The notes below the pieces were generated by a model. That model saw only the letters and a program-made list of their open reading frames with translations. It had not been told where the DNA came from and searched no databases. Shown here in pieces: positions 1 through 7,293 of a DNA stretch of 9,680 nt (positions are counted from its first letter, which is position 1; every line of letters starts with the position of its first letter). The translations under genes and the position numbers were made by a program. Source of the DNA: JAPLMI01 sp043798375 (lineage in GTDB: Bacteria; Omnitrophota; Gorgyraeia; 2-01-FULL-45-10); the NCBI GenBank assembly GCA_043798375.1, contig JAZDOS010000045.1, positions 1 through 9,680 on the forward strand, written 5' to 3'.

Positions 1-8
1 AATAGGGC

Positions 9-1326
9 GTCACGAAACTCGCTTTTTTAAACAGTGAAGAATGACTTGATAAACCGGATTTTAGGGTCTGCTGGATCATGCTTGGCGGCGGCCAACGCTA
101 TCGCTAATATGGCGATGTGGGCGAGAGAGCACAGATTAGCAGTGGCATTCAAGCCTTTTACTGAAGACCGTTGTATAGAGAGAATGGACAGACGGGAGAA
201 TATCCTCTCGCTGGCAGTGCGCAGGGCATAGAGTTTTTTGAAGGTTTGAGATCCGTAATCGATAGAAGCCCGTATTGAGGTGTCGACATCGACACGCAAA
301 TTGGTCGTACAGCCAAGGCGGTTGGTGAAGAACTTGGGATGATTCCAGGGGCAGAAGAAGTACTTTTCGGCGAGCCTCTTTGAGCCTTTAATAGGGCAGA
401 CAAATTTATGCCTTATACGGTTTTGCTCTTTGTCATAGTATTTACCGCGAGACAGCATCTCTATGCCGGCGATGCATATAGGGATACCCTTAGATGAGAG
501 CTTTATGTCGGGGTTGCCGCCGCCCCTTGGATTTTTGGCGATTATAGGCTTAGCCTCGAAGGTTTTTACTATATATTCGATGATGGCGCTTGAGTCGAGC
601 GCGGAATCAGCGATGACAGCTTTAACAGGCAGCGAGAACGCGCTCTTAAGATACTCTAATTGCTGAATAAGTAATATCGACTCGTGGATATTAGCCGGTC
701 TTGTAAGCTCGGCCAGGGGCAGCTCGGAGACGGCGTCGCAAACGACATGATTGCGGTATCCCCAGAAGAATTCCACCGTCTTCTTTGCCTTTGGGTATAC
801 GACATAAGCGCCCAGGCGGGCATCCTTATCGCCCGACGGTATCTTATGTTTATTGAATCTGTCTCTTACATTAGTTTTTAGATTGTTCTCTTTGACAGGC
901 GCTTTTATCGGGCATGAATCGCAGGATACGTATTCGCCCTTAATTTCGCCGCGAGCAATCAATTCTTTAATGAGACTTTCTTTAATAGACCGTAATAGGC
1001 TGTTATCGGTATATCTCAAGAATCGGGAGAACCGCTCTTTGGTAGGAAATGATTTAAAGCCGCAGGCCTGGGCAAGCGCCGGATAGCTGGATAGCTCTCT
1101 TACGAGGTCAGCCAGATTCAAAAGGCCCCGCAGATTTTTAAAGATAAGGGCATTTACCATTGCCCTTATGGAGTAAGAAGGCCTTCCGGTGGTATAAGTC
1201 TTACATCGCGGCATTGTAATTGAAGAAAAGACGATTTCAAGCTTCTTTAGGTAGTCTAAATTTGTTTCTTTGGTAAAAATAAGGCTTGGCTGGTACATAT
1301 TACCTCCTCAGGTTGAGTTTCGTGAC
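9..1326. mobile_element. Complete IS element (IS5/IS1182-like DDE group)
   Basis: The ends are perfect 12-bp inverted repeats: GTCACGAAACTC at 9-20 and GAGTTTCGTGAC at 1315-1326. GGGC lies directly outside both ends (5-8 and 1327-1330), which is what a 4-bp target-site duplication would look like. The match extends one more base if the end is set at C8/G1327, so the exact tip could be one base out. The 1318-bp element carries one intact minus-strand transposase gene that fills it almost completely. Intact ends, an intact gene and a matching flank suggest recent insertion. The family name is inferred from the protein, not from a database match. Confidence 0.88.
27..1298 (-). CDS. DDE transposase of the 9-1326 insertion sequence
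   Basis: This 423-residue protein would cut and rejoin the ends of its own element. The N-terminal third (about residues 35-120) looks like the DUF772-type helical domain of IS5/IS1182 transposases, with RPSYSIRAMVNALIFKNLRG and a later PTKERFSRFLR stretch. The RNase-H-like catalytic core follows. Likely catalytic residues are D127 in VSCDSCPIKA, D231 in AVIADSALDS and E364 in LRTASERIFSRL, the last being a YREK-like helix. A CX4-CPW type cysteine patch (C301, C316) lies between D231 and E364. The start is supported by GAGGAGGT about 5 bases upstream on the minus strand. There is no frameshift or internal stop, so the enzyme may be active. It is not co-directional with the neighbouring genes. 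Assignment to the IS1182 branch rather than another IS4/IS5 branch is uncertain. Confidence 0.92.
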   Translation of the reverse strand: MYQPSLIFTKETNLDYLKKLEIVFSSITMPRCKTYTTGRPSYSIRAMVNALIFKNLRGLLNLADLVRELSSYPALAQACGFKSFPTKERFSRFLRYTDNSLLRSIKESLIKELIARGEIKGEYVSCDSCPIKAPVKENNLKTNVRDRFNKHKIPSGDKDARLGAYVVYPKAKKTVEFFWGYRNHVVCDAVSELPLAELTRPANIHESILLIQQLEYLKSAFSLPVKAVIADSALDSSAIIEYIVKTFEAKPIIAKNPRGGGNPDIKLSSKGIPICIAGIEMLSRGKYYDKEQNRIRHKFVCPIKGSKRLAEKYFFCPWNHPKFFTNRLGCTTNLRVDVDTSIRASIDYGSQTFKKLYALRTASERIFSRLSILSIQRSSVKGLNATANLCSLAHIAILAIALAAAKHDPADPKIRFIKSFFTV

Positions 1327-1416
1327 GGGCGTAAAATCCCATCACTCTATTATAAGCCAAGAAGAGGGGAGGAGGTAAAGTCTGTCAGACGAGAAAAGGT
1401 TAAAAAACAAGGGGTT

Positions 1417-1580
1417 GTCACGAAAGTCGGAAGGCTTAAAACCTGCCCTCCTCCCCCTCTAAAAAGGGATAAAAACGGGGTTTTTTACGGGATATCGGTA
1501 AATTCTCCGTCGGAGAAATGGCAGGAGGGCAGAAAGAAGAACGTTTTTTGAGTTCTCCGACGAGAAAATAGTTTCGTGAC
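1417..1580. mobile_element. Possible MITE or decayed IS remnant sharing the IS ends
   Basis: This 164-bp stretch starts with GTCACGAAAGTC (1417-1428) and ends with AGTTTCGTGAC (1570-1580). These are imperfect inverted repeats of each other and match the termini of the neighbouring IS at 11 of 12 and 11 of 11 bases. There is no convincing gene inside. Internal inverted repeats include CTGCCCTCCT (1443-1452) against AGGAGGGCAG (1522-1531), and TTCTCCG-T-CGGAGAA (1503-1517). The flanks (GGTT left, GGCC right) do not form a direct repeat, so a clean insertion is not proved. It may be a non-autonomous element mobilised by the same transposase, or the scar of an older copy. The rest of the gap, 1331-1416 and 1581-1600, shows only a short palindrome, GTCTG-T-CAGAC (1380-1390). 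Confidence 0.45.
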
Positions 1581-1614
1581 GGCCACAATTCGGTAACGAA
1601 AGGGGGTGAATGTC

Positions 1615-1842
1615 ATGGCAGAGAAAGTCGCAAAGGTAGGGATAAAACGTAAAAAGGGTTATCTTTATTACGTTGACAAAAAAGGAAACGTCGTTGAGAC
1701 GAAGATGGCCAGAGGTAAATCTAAGGGCGGCGGCGGTAAGGTTATCGCGAAACCCGCGGTGAAGAAGGCGAAAGGTTACCTCTATTTCATCGATAAGAAG
1801 GGTGACGTTTCGAGAGCAAGAATGCGCAGGGGCGGAAGATAA
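1615..1842 (+). CDS. Small basic protein with a duplicated KGYLYFIDKKGDV motif
   Basis: This 75-residue Lys/Arg-rich protein has an internal duplication. The first copy is KRKKGYLYYVDKKGNVVETKMARG (shown here in two parts: KRKKGYLYYVDKKGN, then VVETKMARG) and the second is KKAKGYLYFIDKKGDVS followed by RARMRRGGR. They are joined by a Gly/Lys linker. Each copy looks like a small beta-hairpin carrying a basic tail. ATG 1615 is preferred because AGGGGGTG (1601-1608) sits 6 bases upstream; the alternative GTG at 1606 overlaps that site. The gene stands alone, with mobile DNA upstream and a strong terminator downstream. I recall similar short proteins annotated as hypothetical in Omnitrophota and relatives, with no assigned function. 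The charge suggests nucleic-acid or ribosome binding, but that is only inference. Confidence 0.8.
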   Translation: MAEKVAKVGIKRKKGYLYYVDKKGNVVETKMARGKSKGGGGKVIAKPAVKKAKGYLYFIDKKGDVSRARMRRGGR

Positions 1843-1861
1843 TCCGCAAGACCGTATGTAT

Positions 1862-1903
1862 AACCTCGTAGGTTCAACCTCGTAGGTTGAACCTACGAGG
1901 TTG
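1862..1903. repeat. Three palindromic 14-mers forming a long hairpin
   Basis: Two direct copies, AACCTCGTAGGTTC (1862-1875) and AACCTCGTAGGTTG (1876-1889), are followed by AACCTACGAGGTTG (1890-1903). The third unit has the inverted CGT core. Each unit is itself a near-palindrome (AACCT/AGGTT). Bases 1875-1888 pair perfectly with 1890-1903, giving a 14-bp stem. It lies in the 3' region of the small basic protein gene, just before the terminator. This is a typical look for a dispersed intergenic repeat; whether other copies exist cannot be seen here. Confidence 0.75.
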
Positions 1904-1912
1904 GCGCGGTTT

Positions 1913-1954
1913 ACAAGGGAGACAGGGGAAACTCGTCTCCCTTGTTTTATTTTT
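1913..1954 (+). terminator. Rho-independent terminator
   Basis: ACAAGGGAGAC (1913-1923) pairs perfectly with GTCTCCCTTGT (1935-1945) around an 11-base loop. It is followed by TTTATTTTT, a good U-tract. It ends transcription of the small basic protein gene at 1615-1842 and insulates uvrA downstream. Confidence 0.85.
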
Positions 1955-1970
1955 ACCCATATGTTAAGAT
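1943..1970 (+). promoter_or_regulatory. Weak candidate promoter for uvrA
   Basis: TTGTTT (1943-1948) and TAAGAT (1965-1970) are 16 bases apart. The -35 match is poor and it overlaps the terminator tail, so this is tentative. It would start transcription only a few bases before ATG 1981, which agrees with the lack of a Shine-Dalgarno sequence there. A promoter is needed somewhere in this gap because the upstream terminator is strong. Confidence 0.25.
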
Positions 1971-1980
1971 TACCTCATAT

Positions 1981-4827
1981 ATGGAAAAAGATAATATCAT
2001 AATTAAAGGCGCGAAGGAGCATAACCTAAAAAACATATCCCTCGAGATACCGCGAGGGAAGCTGGTGGTCATAACCGGCCTCTCCGGGTCAGGCAAGTCG
2101 TCGCTTGCGTTTGACACGATCTACGCGGAGGGCCAGCGCAGATATGTCGAGAGCCTGTCCAGCTACGCCCGGCAATTCCTGGAACAACTGCAGAAACCGG
2201 ACGTCGAGTATATCGAGGGCCTCTCTCCGGCCATCAGCATAGAACAGAGGACCGCCGGCTCCAACCCCCGTTCCACCGTAGGAACACAGACTGAAATTCA
2301 CGACTATCTCAGGCTGCTATTCGCCAGAGTCGGAAGGCCCCATTGCCCTAAATGCGGAAAGCCTATAACGAGGCAGACGTCGCAGGAGATAGTCGAAAGC
2401 GTCATGAGCTTACCCGGAGAGTCAAAGATCATGGTATTGGCGCCGCTTGTCAGGGGCAAAAAGGGTGAATACAGGGAACTTCTCTCGAAAGCCAGGAAAG
2501 ATGGTTTTGTCAGGGTAAGGATCGATGGCGCTATCCATGAGTTGGAAAAGCCGGCGCCGATGGACAAGAATAAATCGCATACTATCGAGGCCGTCGTCGA
2601 CAGGCTCGCGTTGAAAGAAGATATAAAAAAGCGCCTCACAGATTCGGTAGAGACGGCTCTCGAGGTTGGCAGGGGCCTTGTGATAATAAATTACGATGAC
2701 TCCGGTTCTCGGTTTTCGGTTGGCGGTTATCGCCAAAAAACGAACACCGAAAACCGAACACCGAGAACCGATATTCTATTCAGCGAGCACTACGCCTGCG
2801 TCCAATGCGGGATAAGCATAGAGGAGGTATCGCCGAGGACGTTTTCTTTCAACTCGCCTTACGGCGCATGCCCGACATGCGGCGGCCTCGGGAACAAGAT
2901 GGAGATAGATCCCGAGCTTGTCATATCGGATAAATCGAAACCTGTCATCAGCGCGGTTGACGCGTGGCGGCGGGGAGGCAAGGGGTTGTATCTTTATTAC
3001 AGAAGGCGCCTGCGAAGTCTCGCGCATCAACACGGATTCGATGTAGAGACGCCGTTCAAAGACCTTCCCAAGGATATTAAAAGATTGGTCCTGTACGGCG
3101 AGAGTGAGGGCGATAGATGGTCCTCTTTCGAGGGCGTGGTGCCGAATTTAGAAAGGCGTTTCAGGGAGACGGAGAGCGAGTTCATTAAGACCGAGATCAA
3201 TAAATATATGTCGGTACAACCCTGCCCTTCATGTAAGGGCGAGCGATTAAGGCCCGAGAGCCTTTCGGTGACGATCGCGGGCCTTAATATCTCCGAAATA
3301 TCCAAGTTATCCATAAAGGCCCTGAAGGAATTTCTTACGGATTTAAAATTGACTGAAGCCGAAAAGAAGATAGCCCATCAGGCGCTGAAAGAGATCATCG
3401 CGCGGCTCGGGTTCATGATAAATGTAGGGCTTGATTACCTTACCCTCGACAGGAGAAGCTACACGCTTTCGGGCGGCGAGGCCCAGAGGATAAGGCTCGC
3501 TACGCAGATCGGATCAGGCCTTGTCGGCGTCATATACATACTGGATGAGCCGAGCATCGGGCTGCACCAGAAAGACAATACGAAATTGCTCGATACGCTT
3601 GCAGCCTTGAGGGATCTCGGCAATACCCTGATAGTCGTCGAGCACGACGAGGCTACGATAAGAAAGGCCGACCATATAATAGACCTCGGCCCCGGCGCGG
3701 GAGAGCGCGGAGGACATATCATGGCCAGCGGCACCCTGAAAGATGTTTTGGGTTCCGACGACTCGTTAACAGGTAAATATTTGAGAGGCGAATTAAGGAT
3801 AAAGCTTCCGTCAGAGAGGAGAAGGCCGGGCATTAAATCATTGAAGATCGTAGGGGCGACCGAACATAATTTAAAAGAGATAGACGTCGAAATACCTCTC
3901 GGACTTTTAGTGTGCGTTACCGGCGTGTCCGGTTCAGGTAAGTCCACCCTTGTCGACGAAATCCTCTATAGGGCGCTGGCGAAGAAATTTTACCGTTCCA
4001 AAGAAAGGCCCGGCGCGCATAAAAGGATAGAAGGCGCGCAATTTATCGATAAAGTGATAGTGATAGACCAGTCGCCGATAGGCCGCACACCGCGGTCGAA
4101 CCCGGCTACCTACACGGGCGCGTTCGGTCCCATAAGGGACATATTCTCAAAGTTACCGGAAGCGAAGATGCGCGGATATGAGCCGGGCAGGTTCAGCTTT
4201 AACGTGAAAGGCGGCCGCTGCGAGGCATGCGACGGCGACGGCATAAAGAGGATAGAGATGCATTTTTTACCGGATATCTACGTCCGGTGCGAAGTCTGCA
4301 AGGGGAGGCGTTTCAACGAACAGACGCTCGACGTGAAGTATAAAGGAAGGTCTATTTCAGACGTCCTCGACATGTCCGTGGAAGATGCGCTCTCGCTCTT
4401 TACGAACATTCCGGCAATAAAGAATAAGCTTCAAACCCTCTATGAAGTCGGGCTCGGCTACATCAAGCTCGGCCAATCGGCGACGACATTATCGGGCGGG
4501 GAGGCCCAGAGGATAAAGCTGGCAACCGAACTGTCGAAGACATCGACCGGCAGGACATTTTATATACTCGATGAGCCTACGACGGGGCTCCATTTCGCCG
4601 ATGTAGATAAGCTTTTGAATGTTCTGCAGGCTCTCGTCGGGCAGGGTAATACCGTGCTTGTGATAGAGCACAACCTCGACGTCGTCAAAACGGCGGATTA
4701 TATAATCGATCTCGGCCCCGAGGGCGGCGACGGCGGAGGCGAGGTGGTCGCGAGCGGCTCGCCGGAGGATATAGCGAAGAGCGGGAAGTCGTATACCGGG
4801 CAGTATCTGCGCAGGGTGTTGGAATGA
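1981..4827 (+). CDS. uvrA: UvrABC system subunit A (excinuclease ATPase)
   Basis: UvrA dimers find bulky DNA lesions and load UvrB in nucleotide excision repair. At 948 residues this is close to the roughly 940 usual for the family. ATPase half I has Walker A GLSGSGKSS (33-41), signature LSGGEAQ (496-502) and Walker B LDEPSIGLH (521-529). Half II has GVSGSGKST (648-656), LSGGEAQ (837-843) and LDEPTTGLH (863-871). Zinc modules are C273/C276/C297/C300 and C747/C750/C770/C773, with an extra CPKC at 122-125 after the GSNPRSTVGTQTEIHDYLR segment. ATG 1981 is chosen because MEKDNIIIKGAKEHNLKNI is the normal UvrA beginning; an upstream TTG at 1942 lies in the terminator stem. No Shine-Dalgarno site is visible. 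Residues 241-263 come from an inserted palindromic repeat. The stop overlaps the next start (ATGA). Confidence 0.98.
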   Translation: MEKDNIIIKGAKEHNLKNISLEIPRGKLVVITGLSGSGKSSLAFDTIYAEGQRRYVESLSSYARQFLEQLQKPDVEYIEGLSPAISIEQRTAGSNPRSTVGTQTEIHDYLRLLFARVGRPHCPKCGKPITRQTSQEIVESVMSLPGESKIMVLAPLVRGKKGEYRELLSKARKDGFVRVRIDGAIHELEKPAPMDKNKSHTIEAVVDRLALKEDIKKRLTDSVETALEVGRGLVIINYDDSGSRFSVGGYRQKTNTENRTPRTDILFSEHYACVQCGISIEEVSPRTFSFNSPYGACPTCGGLGNKMEIDPELVISDKSKPVISAVDAWRRGGKGLYLYYRRRLRSLAHQHGFDVETPFKDLPKDIKRLVLYGESEGDRWSSFEGVVPNLERRFRETESEFIKTEINKYMSVQPCPSCKGERLRPESLSVTIAGLNISEISKLSIKALKEFLTDLKLTEAEKKIAHQALKEIIARLGFMINVGLDYLTLDRRSYTLSGGEAQRIRLATQIGSGLVGVIYILDEPSIGLHQKDNTKLLDTLAALRDLGNTLIVVEHDEATIRKADHIIDLGPGAGERGGHIMASGTLKDVLGSDDSLTGKYLRGELRIKLPSERRRPGIKSLKIVGATEHNLKEIDVEIPLGLLVCVTGVSGSGKSTLVDEILYRALAKKFYRSKERPGAHKRIEGAQFIDKVIVIDQSPIGRTPRSNPATYTGAFGPIRDIFSKLPEAKMRGYEPGRFSFNVKGGRCEACDGDGIKRIEMHFLPDIYVRCEVCKGRRFNEQTLDVKYKGRSISDVLDMSVEDALSLFTNIPAIKNKLQTLYEVGLGYIKLGQSATTLSGGEAQRIKLATELSKTSTGRTFYILDEPTTGLHFADVDKLLNVLQALVGQGNTVLVIEHNLDVVKTADYIIDLGPEGGDGGGEVVASGSPEDIAKSGKSYTGQYLRRVLE
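2703..2770. repeat. In-frame heptamer palindrome inside uvrA
   Basis: The left arm is four tandem heptamers, CGGTTCT, CGGTTTT, CGGTTGG, CGGTTAT (2703-2730). The right arm is four heptamers in the opposite sense, CGAACAC, CGAAAAC, CGAACAC, CGAGAAC plus CG (2741-2770). CGGTTCTCGG (2703-2712) pairs with 2761-2770, GGTTTTCGGT (2711-2720) pairs with 2746-2755, and TGGCG-GTTAT-CGCCA (2721-2735) forms the tip. It is read through as UvrA residues 241-263 (Ser/Arg/Thr/Asn-rich, unlike the rest of the protein), between the helical segment ending VIINYDD and the zinc module starting at C273. It appears to be a repeat insertion tolerated in a surface loop. Confidence 0.85.
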
Positions 4828-7160
4828 AAAATTTAATTTTCGCTTTCTGCCTCATATTTATCGCGGCCTCCGGAATCGCTGAGGCGCAAAATACGGAAGA
4901 ATCGGATTTCGTATTCGCGAAGAAGGCATTCAACGACGGTTTTTATGACATCGCCCAGAGCCGGCTGGAAGCGTTGCTTAAGGATTACCCGGGCACCGGC
5001 CGCATTTATGAAATCCATTTGCTTTTGGGGCGATGCCATTATTCCCGGAATAACCCGACAAACGCCCTTAACGAATTCGATGTTGTCCTCGCCGCGCCGT
5101 CCGGAAGCGCGGCCCAGGATGAGGCGTTGTACTGGACGGGGGAGGTATATCTCAAATCCGGTGATTATAAAAAGGCGCTCGAATTTTACCAGAGGGTTAT
5201 AGATGAGTTTCCGTCGTCAAGCTATTTATCCCGCTCGATCCATTCGAAGGGATGGGCTTATTATAAACTCGGCTTTTTGGACGACGCCGCGAGAAGCTTC
5301 ATGGAAGTGTTCAAGAAATTTCCATACGAGGCGATCGCCTGTGAGGCGCAGTTTAGAAGCGCCGAGTGTGAATATCTCGCCGGCCGCTATACCGGCGCCG
5401 AAAGGCAGCTTAAATCTTTCATAGAAAAATTTCCCGTATCCGAAAAGACGGCGGAGGCGTACTATCTTATGGGAGAAGCCTCGTTCTATCAGGCGAAATA
5501 CAAGGATTCCATAGCGTATTTCGAAAAGGCGTTGTCAATATCGCCGGATTCCAAATGGACGGGTTTTGCGATATATCGCCAAGCGTGCGCCCTTTTTTAT
5601 GCCGGAGATTACGAGAGGAGTTCGAAAGAATTTGCCAAACTCCTGGATTATAGCGGCAACTATTTTCTGAAAAGCGCGTCCTTGCTGGGATTGGCGCAAA
5701 ATTACGAAAAGACCAACAAGCCCGTCGAGGCGCAGGATTTATACGACAGGATAATCAAGGTGTATCCGGATTCGACCGCGGCGCCGGAGGCGTATTACAG
5801 GAAGGCGAAGATCCTGTCCGGCGGCGGGAAATACGCCAAGGCTGAGATGGCCGCAAAAGAAGCCATTGAAATTTATCCCGAATCAAAATTCGCGGATGAA
5901 TTCCACTACGAACTGGCTTGGGCGTACGACATGGCGGGCAGGCATGATGAGGCGCTCAATGAATTCGTATGGGTCCAGAAAGAGTCTAATGATACAAATT
6001 TGAGCGCGAGCTCCATCGCCAGGATAGGCGATATATATTTCGATAGGCATGACTATAAAAAGGCGATAGAGAGTTACGATATGGTCCTCGATAAGTACTC
6101 GGACAGCTTTATCGCCGATTACGCCCAGTACCAGATAGGAAATATATTTTTCGCCTCGGGAAGGTATGATGAGGCGGTGCTGGCCTATGAGACAATGCTT
6201 GCAAATTTTCCGAAAACAGGGCTCGCGGAAAAGATAATTTTTCAACTGGCCGCGAGTTTCTTTAAAAAAGGCGATTTTGAGCGCGCGGGAACTCAATTTA
6301 CGGCATTCCTGAAAGATTTCCCGGCGAGCGCGTTATCCGGACAGGCAAAATTCTACCTGGCAAATTCATTGTACAACACGGCAAATTTTGACCTGGCCTT
6401 GCCGATTTTCGCGGCGATCGAAAAAGAATCGCATGATTCGGCCTCGAAGGCAATGGCGAGATACCAGATGGCCTGGTGTTATTACAACATGGGCAAGGAC
6501 TCCAGGGCCCTTGACGAGTTTAACGGATTTTTAAAGAATTACCCCGATTCCGGGCTGTCGGCGGATGCCATGTACTGGCTGGGCGACTATTACAGTTCGA
6601 AGGGAAGATTCGATAAGGCCGGAGAATACTATTCCCTGATCTTAAAAAATTACCCGTCGGCCGACATTTCCGAAAACGCCGCGTATCAGCTGGCGGTCAC
6701 GCTGTATGAAGAAGGAAGGACGGACGAAGCGGTTATCAACCTGGAAGGGGTTACGACCAAATACCCCGGCACCGATTCCGCGGGCCTGGCATACAGAAAG
6801 ATAGCCAGGATCAAAAAAGAGTTTAAGGATTTCAACGGCGCCGTCGAAAGTTTAAAGAAGTCGCTCGGCAAAGATAATAACGAATTAAACGCTCAGACAC
6901 AGTACGAAATCGCGGAATGCGTTGAATACAGCGGCGATCTCGTAAAAGCGGCGGAGGAGTACCTGAAGGTTCCATATCTTTATTCAAAAGGCGTTTTCTG
7001 GTCCGTAAGGGCCGAGCTTAAATGCGCGAAGATATTCGAAACGCTCGATAAGCTGAACGAGGCAAAATCGCTATATGAAAAACTCGCCGATATGGACATA
7101 GAAGAGTCGGAATTCGCAAAGTCGAGGCTCGAGTGGATCAGGTGGAGAACGGCGAAATAA
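4824..7160 (+). CDS. Exported TPR-repeat protein next to the Exb/Tol motor
   Basis: This 778-residue protein begins with a signal peptide (MKNLIFAFCLIFIAASGIAEAQ, likely cleaved after AEA). The rest is almost entirely tetratricopeptide repeats, roughly 18-20 by eye. They are of the YbgF/CpoB and BamD-like kind: 'A...F..VL.KYPDS..A..A.Y.LG..Y...G.Y..A', with YP or FP at the end of helix B. TPR arrays are protein-binding scaffolds, and here it would lie in the periplasm or at the outer membrane. Its ATG overlaps the uvrA stop by ATGA, so its translation is probably coupled to uvrA. The ExbB and ExbD genes follow, like the association of CpoB/YbgF with Tol-Pal, but at 778 residues it is far longer than CpoB. 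No catalytic domain or lipobox is visible. The specific partner is unknown. Confidence 0.9.
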   Translation: MKNLIFAFCLIFIAASGIAEAQNTEESDFVFAKKAFNDGFYDIAQSRLEALLKDYPGTGRIYEIHLLLGRCHYSRNNPTNALNEFDVVLAAPSGSAAQDEALYWTGEVYLKSGDYKKALEFYQRVIDEFPSSSYLSRSIHSKGWAYYKLGFLDDAARSFMEVFKKFPYEAIACEAQFRSAECEYLAGRYTGAERQLKSFIEKFPVSEKTAEAYYLMGEASFYQAKYKDSIAYFEKALSISPDSKWTGFAIYRQACALFYAGDYERSSKEFAKLLDYSGNYFLKSASLLGLAQNYEKTNKPVEAQDLYDRIIKVYPDSTAAPEAYYRKAKILSGGGKYAKAEMAAKEAIEIYPESKFADEFHYELAWAYDMAGRHDEALNEFVWVQKESNDTNLSASSIARIGDIYFDRHDYKKAIESYDMVLDKYSDSFIADYAQYQIGNIFFASGRYDEAVLAYETMLANFPKTGLAEKIIFQLAASFFKKGDFERAGTQFTAFLKDFPASALSGQAKFYLANSLYNTANFDLALPIFAAIEKESHDSASKAMARYQMAWCYYNMGKDSRALDEFNGFLKNYPDSGLSADAMYWLGDYYSSKGRFDKAGEYYSLILKNYPSADISENAAYQLAVTLYEEGRTDEAVINLEGVTTKYPGTDSAGLAYRKIARIKKEFKDFNGAVESLKKSLGKDNNELNAQTQYEIAECVEYSGDLVKAAEEYLKVPYLYSKGVFWSVRAELKCAKIFETLDKLNEAKSLYEKLADMDIEESEFAKSRLEWIRWRTAK

Positions 7161-7266
7161 AGTAAAAAGTAAAAAGGAAAAAGGCAAAAGTACAAGGCAA
7201 AAGTCAAAAGTATAACATAGGTCCGAAGGACACAACAATTTTTACTTTTTAGTTTTAACTTTTTAC
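7161..7266. repeat. Intergenic heptamer inverted-array repeat
   Basis: The gap between the TPR gene and exbB is filled by period-7 sequence. The left arm is AGTAAAA, AGTAAAA, AGGAAAA, AGGCAAA, AGTACAA (7161-7195), then GGCAAAA and GTCAAAA with one base lost. The right arm is TTTTTAC, TTTTTAG, TTTTAAC, TTTTTAC (7239-7266). Bases 7163-7175 pair perfectly with 7239-7251. A small GTCC-GAA-GGAC hairpin (7221-7231) sits at the centre. The layout matches the element inside uvrA but uses a different heptamer. It sits inside the gene group; it is not a GC-rich terminator, and an effect on mRNA ends or stability is possible but unproven. Confidence 0.75.
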
Positions 7267-7293
7267 TTAACACTGCTATTACGAGGAGGCTAT

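Noticed and set aside
1270..1551. 93-codon plus-strand open frame across the IS end and the possible MITE
   Set aside because: It runs across the transposase start and the IS terminus, has low-complexity basic sequence, and has no credible ribosome site.
1942..1980. TTG 1942 as the uvrA start (13 extra residues)
   Set aside because: These codons lie in the terminator stem and U-tract, there is no ribosome site, and the residues do not look like UvrA; ATG 1981 gives the normal UvrA beginning.
2703..2770. CRISPR-like repeat or frameshift in uvrA
   Set aside because: There are no spacers between the heptamers and the reading frame stays open into the correct zinc-module sequence, so the gene is intact.
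3459..3947. 162-codon open frame on the minus strand inside uvrA
   Set aside because: It is antisense to highly conserved ABC signature and Walker B coding sequence and its product is not recognisable; it is a shadow of uvrA codon use.
7161..7293. Promoter or terminator in the gap before exbB
   Set aside because: The gap is dominated by the A/T-rich heptamer arrays, whose stem is AT-only and not a canonical terminator; promoter-like hexamers there are expected by composition alone.
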